Shown: piece by piece, positions 34,668 through 46,138 of the stretch
Layout: the number at the start of each line of letters is the position of its first letter
How positions within the stretch are numbered: position 1 is the first letter of the stretch
DNA from: Galeopsis tetrahit
Lineage: Eukaryota; Streptophyta; Magnoliopsida; Lamiales; Lamiaceae
Length of the DNA: 64,000 nucleotides
NCBI GenBank assembly: GCA_963675135.1
Contig: OY776129.1
Coordinates: 50,294,141 to 50,358,140, forward strand
Reading direction: 5' to 3'
Notes under the pieces: model-generated
Seen by the model: only the letters and a program-made list of their open reading frames with translations
Database searches by the model: none
Told to the model about the DNA's origin: nothing
Program-made: the position numbers and the translations under genes

Positions 34668-37600
34668 TTACTGGTAATACTTCTTCAGCTTGACCGCGTT
34701 CCATGGGTACTTGCTCGGCTTGCCCTCCAGATCTTCTAGCTCGTACGATCCGTTCAGGAGTGTGCGCGTTATTCAGTACGGACCCTCCCAAGTCGGGCCA
34801 AGTATGCCGATGGACTACTCCGTCGCCCTCCTAAGTACGAGCTGGCCGATAGTGAATTGGCGAGCACGTACTTTGGTGTTATAATAGCGCTCTGACCTTT
34901 GCTTGTAGACCACGTTCTTCTCGTCCGCTGTTAGCCTTCGCTCTTCTAGGAAGTCCAAGTCGGAGAGCTGTGCATCGTTATTCAACTGCTCGTCATAATT
35001 TGCTACTCGAAAAGTTGGGACCTGCCCCTCTGCTGGTATGACAGCTTCGGTTCCGAACGCGAGTGCGAACGGAGTTTCACCAGTAGAATTCCTCGTGGTC
35101 GTCCGATATGCCCACAGAACCATGTGCAGCTCGTCCGCCCATTTGCCCTTCAATCCATCTAGCTTAGCTTTCAAGGTGTGCTTGATGATTTTGTTGATTG
35201 CCTCTACTTGACCATTCGATTGTGGATGATAGGGTGTTGAAAAAATTTTCTTGATATTCCACTCTGAGCAGAAATCCAGCATGTCTTGACTTGTGAATTG
35301 ACGTCCGTTGTCCGTCACTATCGCTCGTGGTAGGCCGAACCTGCAAATTATGTTTTTCCATATGAAACTTGTCATCTGGGCCGTTGTGATGGTCTTCAAT
35401 GCCTTCGCTTCGGTCCACTTGGTGAAGTAATCGACTGCTACGACTACGAAAGTTACCCCCCCGACGCCAGGTGGGAAAGGTCCAATGATGTCGATGCCCC
35501 ACTTTGCGAAGGGCCAAGAACTGTAGACGGAGATGAGCTCGTCTGGAGGTGAGTGAATAGCGGGTGCAAAAGCTTGACATCTCTTGCACGCCTGGGCGTA
35601 ATGAATTGCATCCTTCTTCAGTGTTGGCCAAAAATAGCCTTGCCTCATGATTTTTAACGCGAGCGCTTGCCCCCCTGTATGATTTCCACATGATCCATCG
35701 TGGATTTCGTACATGACGATCTTCGCTTCGTCTTCCCCGAGGCATTTCAATAAAGGCATTGAAAAACCCCGTTTGTACAGCTGGTCGCCAATAAAAGTGT
35801 ACCTTGCGGACCTGAGCTGCAGTCTGGTTGCTTTCACTTTGTCCCCCGGGAGCTCGCCGGTCTTGATGTACTTGATGATCGGCGATCTCCAGTCCTCGTC
35901 GCTGGTCGCTTCAACCTGCAAAATCTGACCTCTGTTCACCGATGGGGAAGAAATTTTAGTGATGGTCGCTTCTGAAAATTTAGTGATGGTCGCTTCCGGG
36001 AAAGTGAGCTCTGCAATGAATTCTGCCAGCACTTGTCCCTTGATTGCCGTTCTAGGTGCATAGGTGAGCCCAAATTGCCCTATTTCCACCGACCATTTCA
36101 AAAGTCTTCCAGTGGTATCCGGACGATGCAGTGCTCGTCGGAGTGGAAAGGTGGTGAGGACGACCACCTCGTGGTCGAACAGGTACTGCCTTAGTTTTCT
36201 GACACTCATGACCAGTGCGTACGCCAATTTTTCCATTGGAGTGTATCTCAACTCCGCATCTCTTAGTGTTTGACTTACGTAGTAGATAGGTAGATGTGTG
36301 CTCCCCTCAGCTCGGACGAGCACTGAACTGATCGCACAGTCAGTGGCCGCCAAGTATAGATACAAAATTTCGCCGGGGATTGGCTTGGATAGGACCTTCG
36401 GATCCGATAGGTATTCCTTTAGCTTTTCGAAAGCTTTTTCACATTCATCGGTCCATTCGAACCTCCCTTTTTTCAGAGCATCGAAAAAAGGTTTGCAACG
36501 ATCGCCCGTTCGTGCAATAAATCTGTTCAGCGATGCAAGGCATCCTGTCAACCTCTGTACTTCTTTCACGTTCCTTGGGCTTTGCATGTTAATGACTGCT
36601 TGAATTTTACTCGGATTCGCCTCGATGCCCCGCTGGCTAACCAAGTGCCCCAGAAATTTTCCTGAGCTAACACCGAAACTGCATTTTTTCGGATTTAACT
36701 TCATGTTGTACTCCTTCAATATATCGAATGTCATGAAGGCCGTATGCCGCTGGTCGTCGGGATGCATCGCGATCTGATGGTAGCCCGCGAAAGCATCCAT
36801 GAAAGTTAACATCTCGTGCCCCGCTGTATTGTCTACTAGGTGATCAATGTGGGGCATCGGAAAGTGATCTTTCGGACAGGCGTCGTTTAGATCTGTAAAG
36901 TCTATACACAATCTCCACGACCCGGTCGTTTTTTTGACGAGCACTGGATTGGCCAGCCACTCGAGATCAGTTCCAGTTTTCTCGATTAATTTATTGTCGA
37001 TCAATTTCTTGACTTCGACTGCCAAAGCCGCATATTTATCAGGCCCAAATTTCCTTCGTTTTTGGGTGATAGGTCTCCTTGCTGGATCAATATTCAATCT
37101 GTGGCAGGCATGATCCGTGGGAATGCCCACCATACCCTCGTGCGACCAGGCGAATGCACCGATGTTTTCTTTCAAAAATGCGACCATGTCTGATTGCAAA
37201 TGTTTTGGTAGATTCGAACCGATGAATACCTCGAGTTCTGGACGAGCTTCGTTTAAATGGATGGTTTCAAGGTCCTCCGCTGAAGTTGCCCGTTCTTTAG
37301 GCTCCTTCCAACGAGGATCCTCGATTCCGAACTCTGGCTCAAAGCCTAACCTAGGCTCCAGATCTGGAAAGTTTTCTGGAACCTGGTTGTCGGGGAGCTG
37401 GTCGCCCGAGACTGTCTGCTCGTCGATCTCCATTGGGGTGTGGTCGTCCACTTCCATGGAGGCGTGCTCGTTCGCCTCCACTTGGTGGTCGCCGGAACTA
37501 CGACTGCACTCCCCAACTTCAATCTTTCTGTACTTGCTAGGAAGACCCTCCAAGTAGTTCATTTGTTGATTTTGTGTTTGACACTCAATATACTTTCCAA

Positions 37601-37844
37601 CCATAGCACCTTCCTTAGAATGACGTTTTGCAAAACGGACGAGACACTCCCTCGCCCGCGTCTGATCGCCCTTGACGGTTATAACTCCCGCCGGGGTTGG
37701 AAATTTTACACAGTAGTAATAAGTAGAAACGGCCGCCTTGAACTCGTTGAAGAAAGGTCGGCCGAGGAACACATTGTAGGAAGATGGCATGTCGATGATC
37801 AGGAAGTCGAGCTGCCTAGCATGGTGCATTTCAGGCTCTTTCGA
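34668..37844 (-). pseudogene. Gypsy pol: RT without active-site box, RNase H, integrase
   Basis: Open from 37844 to a TAG at 34817-34815. Homologous reading continues to about 34668, through a second stop (TGA near 34775). The N-terminus is the end of the protease (I-D-M-P-S-S-Y-N, L-G-R-P-F). RT has L-C-I-D-F-T-D-L-N-D-A-C-P-K and F-M-D-A-F-A-G-Y-H-Q-I, but jumps from T-A-F-M-T-F to D-I-L-K-E-Y near 36725, so the segment with the Y-V-D-D catalytic box is missing without breaking the frame. RNase H follows, then an 8-residue tandem repeat (about 35945-36000) where Tat elements usually have a second, archaeal-type RNase H. Integrase zinc finger (H-T-G-G, C-K-R-C) and core (W-G-I-D-I-I-G-P, V-T-D-N-G-R-Q-F, E) are present. 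Not functional. Confidence 0.92.
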
Positions 37845-38239
37845 TTATGCCAACTCCAGGGATAGTCTGATTTTCCCAATGGGAAGGTTGCGCGTATCCC
37901 CAAAACCTACGATTATATCATCGCAAGGCTCGATGTACGCTGCATAATCACCTAGAGCATCCAGAGTATGCTTGAAGAGGATGTTGGTGTATGCCCCAGT
38001 GTCGACCATTATGCGATGGACGTTTGTTCCCATGATCTTCCCCGTGATGACCAAAACATCATTGTTTGGGTGCACCACGCCGTTCAGGTCGTCGTCCGAG
38101 AAAAGGATTTGGTGAGATGGAGGCTTCTCGGCAGTCGGAGCGACGCACACCTGATGGACATTGTTCAATGCTCGCTGCTCGCTCTGAGCCCGGCGAACAG
38201 ATAGCTCCTTCCCAGATTGGGTTCCTCCCAATGGGCCTT
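37845..38239 (-). pseudogene. Gypsy aspartic protease
   Basis: Minus-strand frame with M-V-D-T-G-A-Y-T-N-I-L, the D-T-G catalytic motif of retropepsins, followed by the expected hydrophobic-Gly segment (I-I-V-G-F-G). It is in the same frame as pol and separated from it only by a TAA at 37847-37845, so one nonsense codon splits protease from RT. It would cleave the gag-pol polyprotein. Confidence 0.85.
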
Positions 38240-40081
38240 CTATATAACTAGACAGGCTCCCACGTTATCAATGTCGTTGCCAGGATTCTGTGGCATGGGA
38301 GGAGTCAGCTTGGGACGATTCAATTGTTGGCGCAGGTCGCCGCTGTCGTCGCGACGTTTCTTCCCCCTGTTGTCGCCATTTCCTAGAGGCTTGATGAACT
38401 GGGCGAGCTTGCCCTCATTATACAGCTTAAAAAGGTTTCTCACCAAGTCTCGGCACCCATTGGTGTGGTGGCCGATGGAGTTGTGGTAGTCGCAGAATTT
38501 GCTACCATCTAGGTTTTCATCACTTGTATGCATTGGCTTGGCCTGGGGGAGCAGATTCTTTCCCCTAACTGCATTAAAAATGCCCCTGGGATCCAGAGAG
38601 AGAGATTCTCTGAACTGGATGATCTCAGGAGACTCCTCGAAAGGCCTGAAGTTCGCTGGGCGAGCACTGCCAGCTTGAGTGGTCGCCTTCTTGGGCTGGG
38701 ACGACTCCCCAGTGTTTGCATTCTTTTTGGGCCAGACCCTCTTGGACGCCTCAGGCTGCTCGTTAGCCTTGGCGGCGTCCATGATCTCCTCCATTTGGAT
38801 GAAGTTCCCAGCCCTCGTGCAGAAGTCCGCATAAGAACTGGGAAAAGTAAGATGGATAGATTCCCAAAGCTTGGTACCTATCCTTAGACCGGAAACGGCT
38901 GAAATCAGCTTCGTCTCATCGTTCACGGCCTCCCCATCGATCACCAGCCTATCGAAGCGCTCGATGAAGTCCTTGCCTGACTCATTTATAGATTGGCAAA
39001 CGTTTGCCAAACGTTGCTTTGAGGCTGGGCGAGCAGCAATAGACCCGTAGTAGGTCAGAAAGAGTTGTCCCAGCTCAAGGAATGAGGTGACCGATCCAGG
39101 ACTCAAAGTTGTGTACCATCGATGAGCCCGGTCTCCCAAAGTTAGGGAGAAGTTTCTGCATTGGGTGGCGTCTGTTGCCCCGATTGAGGCCATGTAGTTG
39201 GAGTACTTGGACAAGTGTACTCTGGGGTCGGATGCGCCATCGTATGCCGCCATGGAGGGCATTTGAATCTTTCTTTGAATGGGGGCGGTAAGAATTGCAA
39301 CACTTAGTGGAGGTGAGGGCAGAGTGATTGGTGGTGTGGTCCCTTGCTTCGAGGCGACCACCACTGCTCGCAGAGCGTCCATCTCCTGCTTCATCAATTT
39401 CTGAGTTGCGAGGAACTGGGCGATTTGCCCCTCCTCGGCGGTCTGTGGCTTGGGGACGACGTCCTCGTCGCGTCGACTCCCTTGAGATGCGGCTGGGCGA
39501 TCATCATGACGTGATCGCCTAGGAGAGTGCCTGTCAGAATGATGGCTGCGATAACTCTTCGCCGGAGCTCGCGAACCCTTCCCTGGTCCCACTCGATCAA
39601 GAGCTGAGACTCTGTCACCCTGATCTCTCTTATCAGCGTGATCTCGGTGGTGGTCGGCTCTGCCTGGTCGGCCATCCATATTGAAGGGCACTCGGCGAGG
39701 ATCCCTTCTATCTTTGTCATCCATCCAGTTGAAAACCGAATTTCTGTGTCGCGAGTCTCCCGTGTGGCTATTGTGGGAGTGCTCGGTAACTTTGCTTTTG
39801 CCTTTGTCTTGGCGAACGGGGTGTGAGTGATAGGAGCGGTCGTCCTCCTCATTCCCCTTGGCTTTGCGAGCTCTGTCGAAGGCCTGATCCTTGGCCTTCT
39901 AAAGCTCTTCCTTCTCATTCTGCCTCCTCTTCTCCATGAGGAAGTCAGAAAAGTCTTTCAAGTGTTGGGGATCTTTCAAAATGTCCCCTACGTTCAAGTT
40001 TGCAAACGGATTTACCGGCGTCGGAAGGGGTTCGTTCCCTCCGGACGGTAAGATTCCGTCATGTGGAGTATGGTGAGACAT
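38240..40081 (-). pseudogene. Gypsy gag
   Basis: ATG at 40081. The frame is broken once by TAG at 39901-39899 and then open to TAG at 38242-38240. The N-terminal half is Arg/Asp/His-rich. The Retrotrans_gag core lies at about 39240-38850 (W-Y-T-T-L-S-P-G-S, F-L-T-Y-Y-G, F-I-E-R-F-D-R-L). A knuckle-like C-D-Y-H-N-S-I-G-H-H-T-N-G-C is near 38470. Protease lies in a different frame, through either a natural frameshift or a further mutation. Gag would form particles in the cytoplasm. Confidence 0.88.
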
Positions 40082-40420
40082 CGTTTAAAGAGTGTCTCTG
40101 GGGATTATTACAAAGATATGACTGTTCTTAAGCTTTCGACGCTTAAAAACGAAAGATTAGAGTTCTTACGCAGAAGAACGTGCTATTACAACTACTTAGA
40201 AGTAAGTAACAACAACTTAAAGCTTAAAAACAAATTACACGGAGATCAAACTCCAAAATATGTCTCGAATATCGCAAATATTCAAGAACACGAAGAACAC
40301 GGAAATACGTAAACAAAGCTTTAAAAGGTGGAACTACCGATTAAAAACCTGAAAACGGAGTTTGCAAACCGATCGTTCGATGATCGGTCGAAACTAAGAG
40401 TGATGAACACGTAAAAGGAC
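40082..40420 (-). other. Gypsy 5' leader (non-coding)
   Basis: Untranslated leader between PBS and the gag ATG. It would contain packaging signals. Nothing else recognisable. Confidence 0.6.
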
Positions 40421-40439
40421 CCCTCCTTCTAGCGCCAAA
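40421..40439 (-). other. Gypsy primer binding site
   Basis: The minus strand reads TTTGGCGCTAGAAGGAGGG directly inside the 5' LTR. TGGCGC-type PBS sequences are common in Ty3/Gypsy elements. I do not assign the tRNA with certainty. Confidence 0.7.
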
Positions 40440-41166
40440 TGTTGTACGTGCTTTTGATGGTTGATTCGGATGTGGACTATTTGTTAGCACGAGACAAACA
40501 TGTATAATGATCGGGGGTTTATTACGTGTTTAGGGAGTATTTATGTGATGATCTTGATGATCTAAAGAAGAACAAGCAAGAACACAAGAAGTAGCTTCTT
40601 GGAGAAGCTAAAAGCTTGAGAGCTTTGGGAGAGTTTATTGCTTTGGGTTGGGTGATTTGGTGGAATGTGTAACTTGTGTACAAATGAGCCTCTTTTAGGC
40701 ATTATATAGTGGTTTCTAGGGGCTGCCCGCCCTTTACACGTGGCACGCCCTTATTGGACCTGACTTCTGCCCGAAAAGGTGATTTGATGGCGCATTTAAT
40801 GCTAAACCGCCTCTGGTGCTCGTCCTCGCCGAGATGCCGAGGAGCTGAGCTACGGTGGTTGCCGGAGGACCATGTCGAGGAGTGTGGTCGCCACGCTCCA
40901 TGCTGTCTCCCAAGGCTTCAATACTTAAACTTTCCTAGCTAAGATAGACACGTGCTCGCCAACTCATTTGGGCGAGCAGCTAACTAAAACATGTGCTCGC
41001 CAACATCTTTGAGCGAGCACTTAAATATATTAAATACATCTATTCTATTACATTTTCTTGGTCTTGTTGACTAGTCGTCGCACGACTTTGTTGACTGGTC
41101 CTCGCCACGTAAGCTGGTGACTAGGATTGACTTGTCAAAGATTGACTTCTTTGACTAGGTATAACA
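40440..41166 (-). repeat. Gypsy 5' LTR (727 bp)
   Basis: Near-identical partner of 29885-30611. The minus-strand TATA-like CCACTATATAATGCC lies at about 40699-40713 and is the probable promoter for the sense transcript. Confidence 0.96.
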
Positions 41167-41171
41167 GATAC

Positions 41172-44100
41172 GTTCTCAAATTCACATCCCCTTCCGACGT
41201 GGAATGATTGACGTTTGAGTTTGTGTTACAAAAGCATTCCAAATATTGTAAGACTCTATCCCCAACACCGTTATTAATCTGGTTTGTCTTCTTATGAGTG
41301 TCATGGATTAACATACATCTTTCTCGCCAAATACCCCAAGCGATCATTATCACCTTCTCCAAATTAAGTGGTGGCAACTCCTCCTTCAAAATTTTCATAA
41401 CCTGAATGGTTTGTAAATTCTGTCCTTTCTTTAATATCCACCATAGCCCTTGCTTCTTCCAGATTTGTTTTACCCCCGTGCAGTAAAAAAGAGCATGTGT
41501 TGTTGTTGGCCAGTAGTGTCCACATAAGCCGCAATGTGGTTGAATTTGAATGTGTCGTTTTGCCAAATTTCCTTCTGTTGCAATAAAATCCCAACACATT
41601 TTCCAACCAAAAATTCGTACTTTAGGTGGTAATTGCATTTTCCAAATCGACTTCCACCATTGTTTCTTTGTCTCTTCGTTAGATGTTGTTGCCTCACTTT
41701 TTATCCTCCTCTCTTCTTCCATTATTTCCCAATAGCCCGATCTAACAGTGTACCGTCCACTAACCTCATGTTGCCAGAAACGTTTGTCTTCTTCATGTGC
41801 ATCTCCGACTGGCGTTCTAAGCACCGCCTCTGCCTCGAAAGGGTAGAAGACCTGTCTGACCATATCTTCATTCCATTCTCTCGACTCTGTTAAAAAGCGT
41901 GATACATTATTCCCAGCTGCTATCTTTGATGTAATGCACCCCATTTGTAGTCATTGGACCCAAGCATGCTTATGCAATTTTATCGTATTTCCATTCCCTA
42001 AAAGCCATCGGATTCCGCGTTGTAATACCGGTCTACTTGAGCATAGTGATCGCCATGTGAACGAAGAATTACTTCCAATTTCTGCCTCCATAATATCCAC
42101 ATGTTTGAAGTATCGGGCTTTAAAGACTCTCGCTAATAATGTCGATGGATTTTCAATTATTCGCCACACCTGTTTTGCCAAGATAGCTTGGTTAAAATGA
42201 ACCATTTTCCGAAATCCCATACCCCCTTCCTCTTTCGATCGACATAATGCATTCCAGTTTTGCCAGTGGATCTTATTTCCTCCTTCCTTCATTCCCCACC
42301 AGAAATTTGCAATTAAAGAATCCATTTGTGCACATGTCTGTATTGGCAATTTAAAGCAGGTCATAACATAGGTGGGTAATGCTTGCAGCACCGACTTGAT
42401 AAGCACTTCCCTTCCCCCTTCCGAGAACTCTTTATTCTTCCAGTTATCAATCTTCTGTTTTAGTCGATCAATAAGATATGAGAACTGGGTCTTTTTTGCT
42501 CTCAAAGAGAAAGTTGGTAAGCCCAAATACATTTGATGCCCTTGTGTCAATCGCACATTTAAAGTATTTTGGACCTCCATCTTATTCCTTGAACACGTAC
42601 CCGGACTGAACATGATTGTTGTCTTGTCTAAATTAATCTTTTGTCCCGACGCCCACTCATACTTCTTCAGAATTCGCTGCACTGTGTTTGCATTGTTTTT
42701 TGTTGCTTTGAAAAATAGTATGATGTCATCTGCAAACAAAAGATGTGTAATCGTTGGAGCTCCCCTTGCTACCCTTAATCCTTGAAGATTGCCTTTTTCT
42801 GTCGCCTTATTAAAACATGTTGAAAGGCCTTGTGCACAGAGCACAAACAAAAAAGGAGATAGCGGATCTCCTTGTCTCAGGCCTCTCGTCGGCTGGACCC
42901 TTCCTATTACCTTGTTGTTTACCCTGAATGCATATGTCACTGTCGTTATACATTTAAGAATCACGGTAATTATCTTCTGAGAAAAGCCCATTTTATGCAG
43001 TTGGGCATCGAGGAAACTCCATTCCACTCGATCATACGCTTTGCTCATGTCAAGCTTCATTACTGCGTATCTTGATGAACTGGTGTTGTGCTTCAACCAA
43101 TGCATACACTCATAACTAATGAGTATGTTATCCGAAATTTGCCTATCTGCAACGAAAAAGCACTTTGTTTATCATCAATCACCATAGGCATTACCTTTTT
43201 CAACCGATTGGCTATTGCTTTAGCTACAATCCTATAGCTGACATTGCTCAAGCTAATAGGCCGATAATCAGTAATTGTTTCTGGTGTTTTGTGTTTTGGG
43301 ATCAAAGTGATCAGTGTTTCATTCCATTCATCTACCCCCTTTCCTTTATTCAAGATATCAAGGACCGCCTCCGTCATTTGTGGCCCAACGACCGGCCATA
43401 ATTCCTGATAAAACTTAGCATTAAAACCATCAGGACTTGGAGCTTTATTCGGATGCATATCGAACACCGCTTGCTTTACTTCGTCCCTTGTAAAATCCAA
43501 ATCCAAGAAGTTATTCATATTTCTGGCCACAACCGGCTCCGTAAATCTGGTTATCTTATTAATCTGCTCCGCCGTCGAGTTACTAGTTTTGAATAAATTC
43601 TCGTAGAAGGAGTTTAGAAGTTGAGTAATTTCTGTCTCCGAAGATATCCACTGGCCTTCATCATTCCTAATTTTCATGATTGCATTTGTACTTCGTCTTT
43701 ATGTTGCTCTTCTGTGGAAATATGTGGTGTTTCTATCTCCACTTTTGATCCAGTTGACCCTTGCCCTTTGTTGCCACTTATCCTCTTGTTGAGAAAATAA
43801 TTTCTCTAATTCAACCTCCAAAACCTTAATTTTATTGTCATCACTTTCCGGTTCTTCATTCTCCTCTTTATTCAGTATCAAGTTCGAAACTATTTTTATG
43901 CGTTCATCCACATTTCCTACATTCTTCTTTGCCCACTGCATAAGCTTCTCACTGAGAAACCGTAGCTTAGAAGGCAATGATATGTTTCCCGAATCCAAAT
44001 TCCAAATTTTATTCACTTCCTCTTTTAAAGACTTCTCTTGAAGCCATGCATTTTCAAAGCGAAACAACATTGGACTAACCTATTTCCACCGGACTTGTCT

Positions 44101-44808
44101 CATATTTATTGTGAGGCTTACCACCCTGTGGTCCGACCCGAAAAATTGGTGATTCTGAGTTGAGAAAGAATCAAAGAGTGTTCTCCAATTTGTTGTAGCA
44201 ATAAATCGGTCAAGTCTTTCTTTAATGTTATGTGGCCTTCTCCTTTTATTTGTCCAAGTGTACTTTGGTCCCTTAAAACCTAAATCATGCAAGTCTAAAT
44301 CAAGCAAAGTTTGTCTAAAGTTTTCCATATTCCTTCTGACTCGTCCATTAATCACACCTCCCAATTTTTCCTCGCAGTATAGGACCTCATTGAAATCCCC
44401 ACCTACCAACCATTCATGCGATAAATCATGTGTTCTCCTAATCTTACGTAAGAGTTCAAGAGAGTGGTGTCGAAGATTTGCATTCGGATTTCCTTGAAAA
44501 CCTGTAAATTGCCAAGCCACCCCGTTCCACTGAATATTAACATCAATATGTCCACTTGAGAAGGACTTCAAGTTAACTACAACATCATCTCTTGCATATA
44601 AAATTAAACCTCCACTTCTTCCATGGGCATCAACCGCAAAACAGTAATTAAAATTCAACAAGGTTTTCCAAAGGTGAGCTACCCTAGAATGTAATTTCGA
44701 TTCCAAAACAAACATCACAGAAGGGTTATTTAGGGCGATAACTCGCCTAATTTTTTGGAGTGCGTTTGGCCCCCTCAAGCCTCTCGCATTCCACGATACA
44801 ATTCTCAT
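41172..44808 (-). pseudogene. LINE (L1-type) ORF2: endonuclease, RT, zf-RVT
   Basis: ATG at 44808 starts an APE-type endonuclease with V-S-W-N-A-R-G, G-G-D-F-N-E-V and S-D-H-R-V-V-S. RT motifs follow (F-Y-Q-E-L-W, L-I-P-K, Y-R-P-I-S-L-S-N, L-L-F-A-D-D-I-I-L-F). Then comes a zf-RVT module (W-K-M-Q-L-P-P-K-V, C-G-L-C-G...H). Stops lie at 44082-44080 (TAG), 43701-43699 (TAA) and 41953-41951 (TGA). An extra T in a T-run near 43155 shifts the frame. The Gypsy element then cuts the frame at GATAC before the RNase H domain at 29530-29879. Motifs are well preserved despite the lesions. No separate ORF1 is recognised upstream. Confidence 0.9.
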
Positions 44809-45800
44809 GTGGATTAGCGGAGTCGAGAAACACCAGTCTTCTACATAGAAGTTGAGGCTAAAATCGAGTAGACGCACAAAGTCTTGAAGAGCCGCACAGA
44901 GGCGTTGGCTATTGTACAGCCACAAAGAAGAGTAATATGTTCCTGAGCGCCGTCGCCACTCCTACGCGTATCGTGTCTCAATAAAAGCTCTTGGTGAGAG
45001 GAGCAAAATCCCTCAATTAATTTAATGATCGGGCACGGATAAAGCCGACGATTTTCTGTTGGAAGATGATGCTCAGCGTACTTGTGGTGATGATTTTGTT
45101 TGGTGATAGAGTCGCAACAACTTTTCTCTTTAATTGCCCATGAAACTGTGAAGAACCCAAAAAAAATTCTACCACATTTGTTTACAAATTCGCGAAAAAA
45201 CGTACCTACCTCGCGGAGAAATCGCACCTAGAAACGGTATAATTCGCCCATAGTAGGCTCCTTATACCAATTGTCTCTGCCGATGCAAAGATGGGAAGGA
45301 AACAATGGAAGAAAGCTTTGTACAGTGTGCAGAAGTTCAAGAATTCAAGGATTCAATTAATTTTACCCAAGAGATTGTGCGTTGAAAAGAGGGAAAAAAC
45401 CTAAGCGTGAAATCGCACCTCTACTATGTGTAATTCGCACCCACTACATGGGGAATTCCGCCGCGTCGCAGGTCGCGATATCAGTATTGATAGAAAGCCC
45501 TCGTTGAGGAGAGCAAAACCCCTCAATTATATTGTGGATCGACCTTCGATTCGGCTTTCAATTTTGCCTAAGAAACTAAAAGTTTCGCGCAAGGTTACAG
45601 TGTTTCACGAGGAGAGAGAAATTCACCAAATCAATTCTTTCTCTACCCAATAATCATCATGATACCAACTACTAGTTACAAAGAGCTTCTTCCTCCTTCA
45701 CAATACCTAAGAATATACAAAGATTGATTTTGATTGAAACGCTTACATCTTGCGAGAATCACACCTAGTGATGGTGTGAATCGCCCCTACATTTTCTTGT
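44809..45800 (-). other. Probable LINE 5' region with repeated blocks
   Basis: Two related blocks about 0.5 kb apart (near 44970-45240 and 45480-45790) share a GAGAGGAGCAAAAYCCCTCAATT motif. Three scattered copies of GAATCGCACCTA...TGTGAATTCGCCC-type sequence are near 45210, 45400 and 45755. I infer degenerate 5' UTR or promoter monomers of the LINE. The LINE 5' end is not resolved, and the minus-strand ORF 44841-45227 is not supported. Confidence 0.4.
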
Positions 45801-45903
45801 TCTAATCCTATCCTATTAGTATAAACAATTTCTTAATATCTACAAATAAAAAAATTAATAATAATATATATATAGATTGATATGAATTGATGAAATATTT
45901 CAG

Positions 45904-45994
45904 ATGGGAATTGGTATATCCTAATGCGGGAATGGTGTATCTTCCTCATCCAAAACCAGCAGATGGAGTTGAGATTCATATTTCTGAAATCTAA
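45904..45994 (+). pseudogene. Orphan terminal-exon-like fragment
   Basis: An acceptor-like ATATTTCAG at 45895-45903 is followed by an open frame (W-E-L-V-Y-P-N-A-G-M-V-Y-L-P-H-P-K-P...) ending in TAA at 45992-45994. The peptide has protein-like composition unlike random AT-rich frames, suggesting the last exon of a gene. I do not recognise the family, and no upstream exon is visible before the LINE. Confidence 0.3.
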
Positions 45995-46138
45995 GCACAA
46001 AATGCTTCTTCAGCTAGCATTCATTCATGCATGTTCAATTATCTTTTTTCCAAGCAGCGGACGGAGGCGTACAAACACAGAAAAGCAGGGCTGCACGATC
46101 TGATCTGATTCGAAACAGATTATTGGCGGTATTAACTA

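Larger units (their letters stand above)
29885..41166 (-). mobile_element. Ty3/Gypsy (Tat-like) element, 11.3 kb, inserted in the LINE
   Basis: LTRs 29885-30611 and 40440-41166 (both 727 bp, about 4 differences by eye) are flanked by the 5-bp duplication GATAC (29880-29884, 41167-41171). Minus-strand order is 5' LTR, PBS, gag, protease, RT, RNase H, integrase, a long 3' region, PPT, 3' LTR; integrase after RT marks Ty3/Gypsy. A long 3' region carrying an antisense gene and the large size point to the Tat lineage. Sense genes are broken; the antisense gene is intact. Confidence 0.95.

Noticed and set aside
37117..37865. Plus-strand ORFs opposite Gypsy pol
   Set aside because: Antisense shadows of the conserved pol frame; no splice sites or motifs, unlike the real antisense gene at 31157-33956.
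43835..44497. Plus-strand ORFs opposite the LINE endonuclease
   Set aside because: Shadows of the minus-strand LINE frame, with no independent support.
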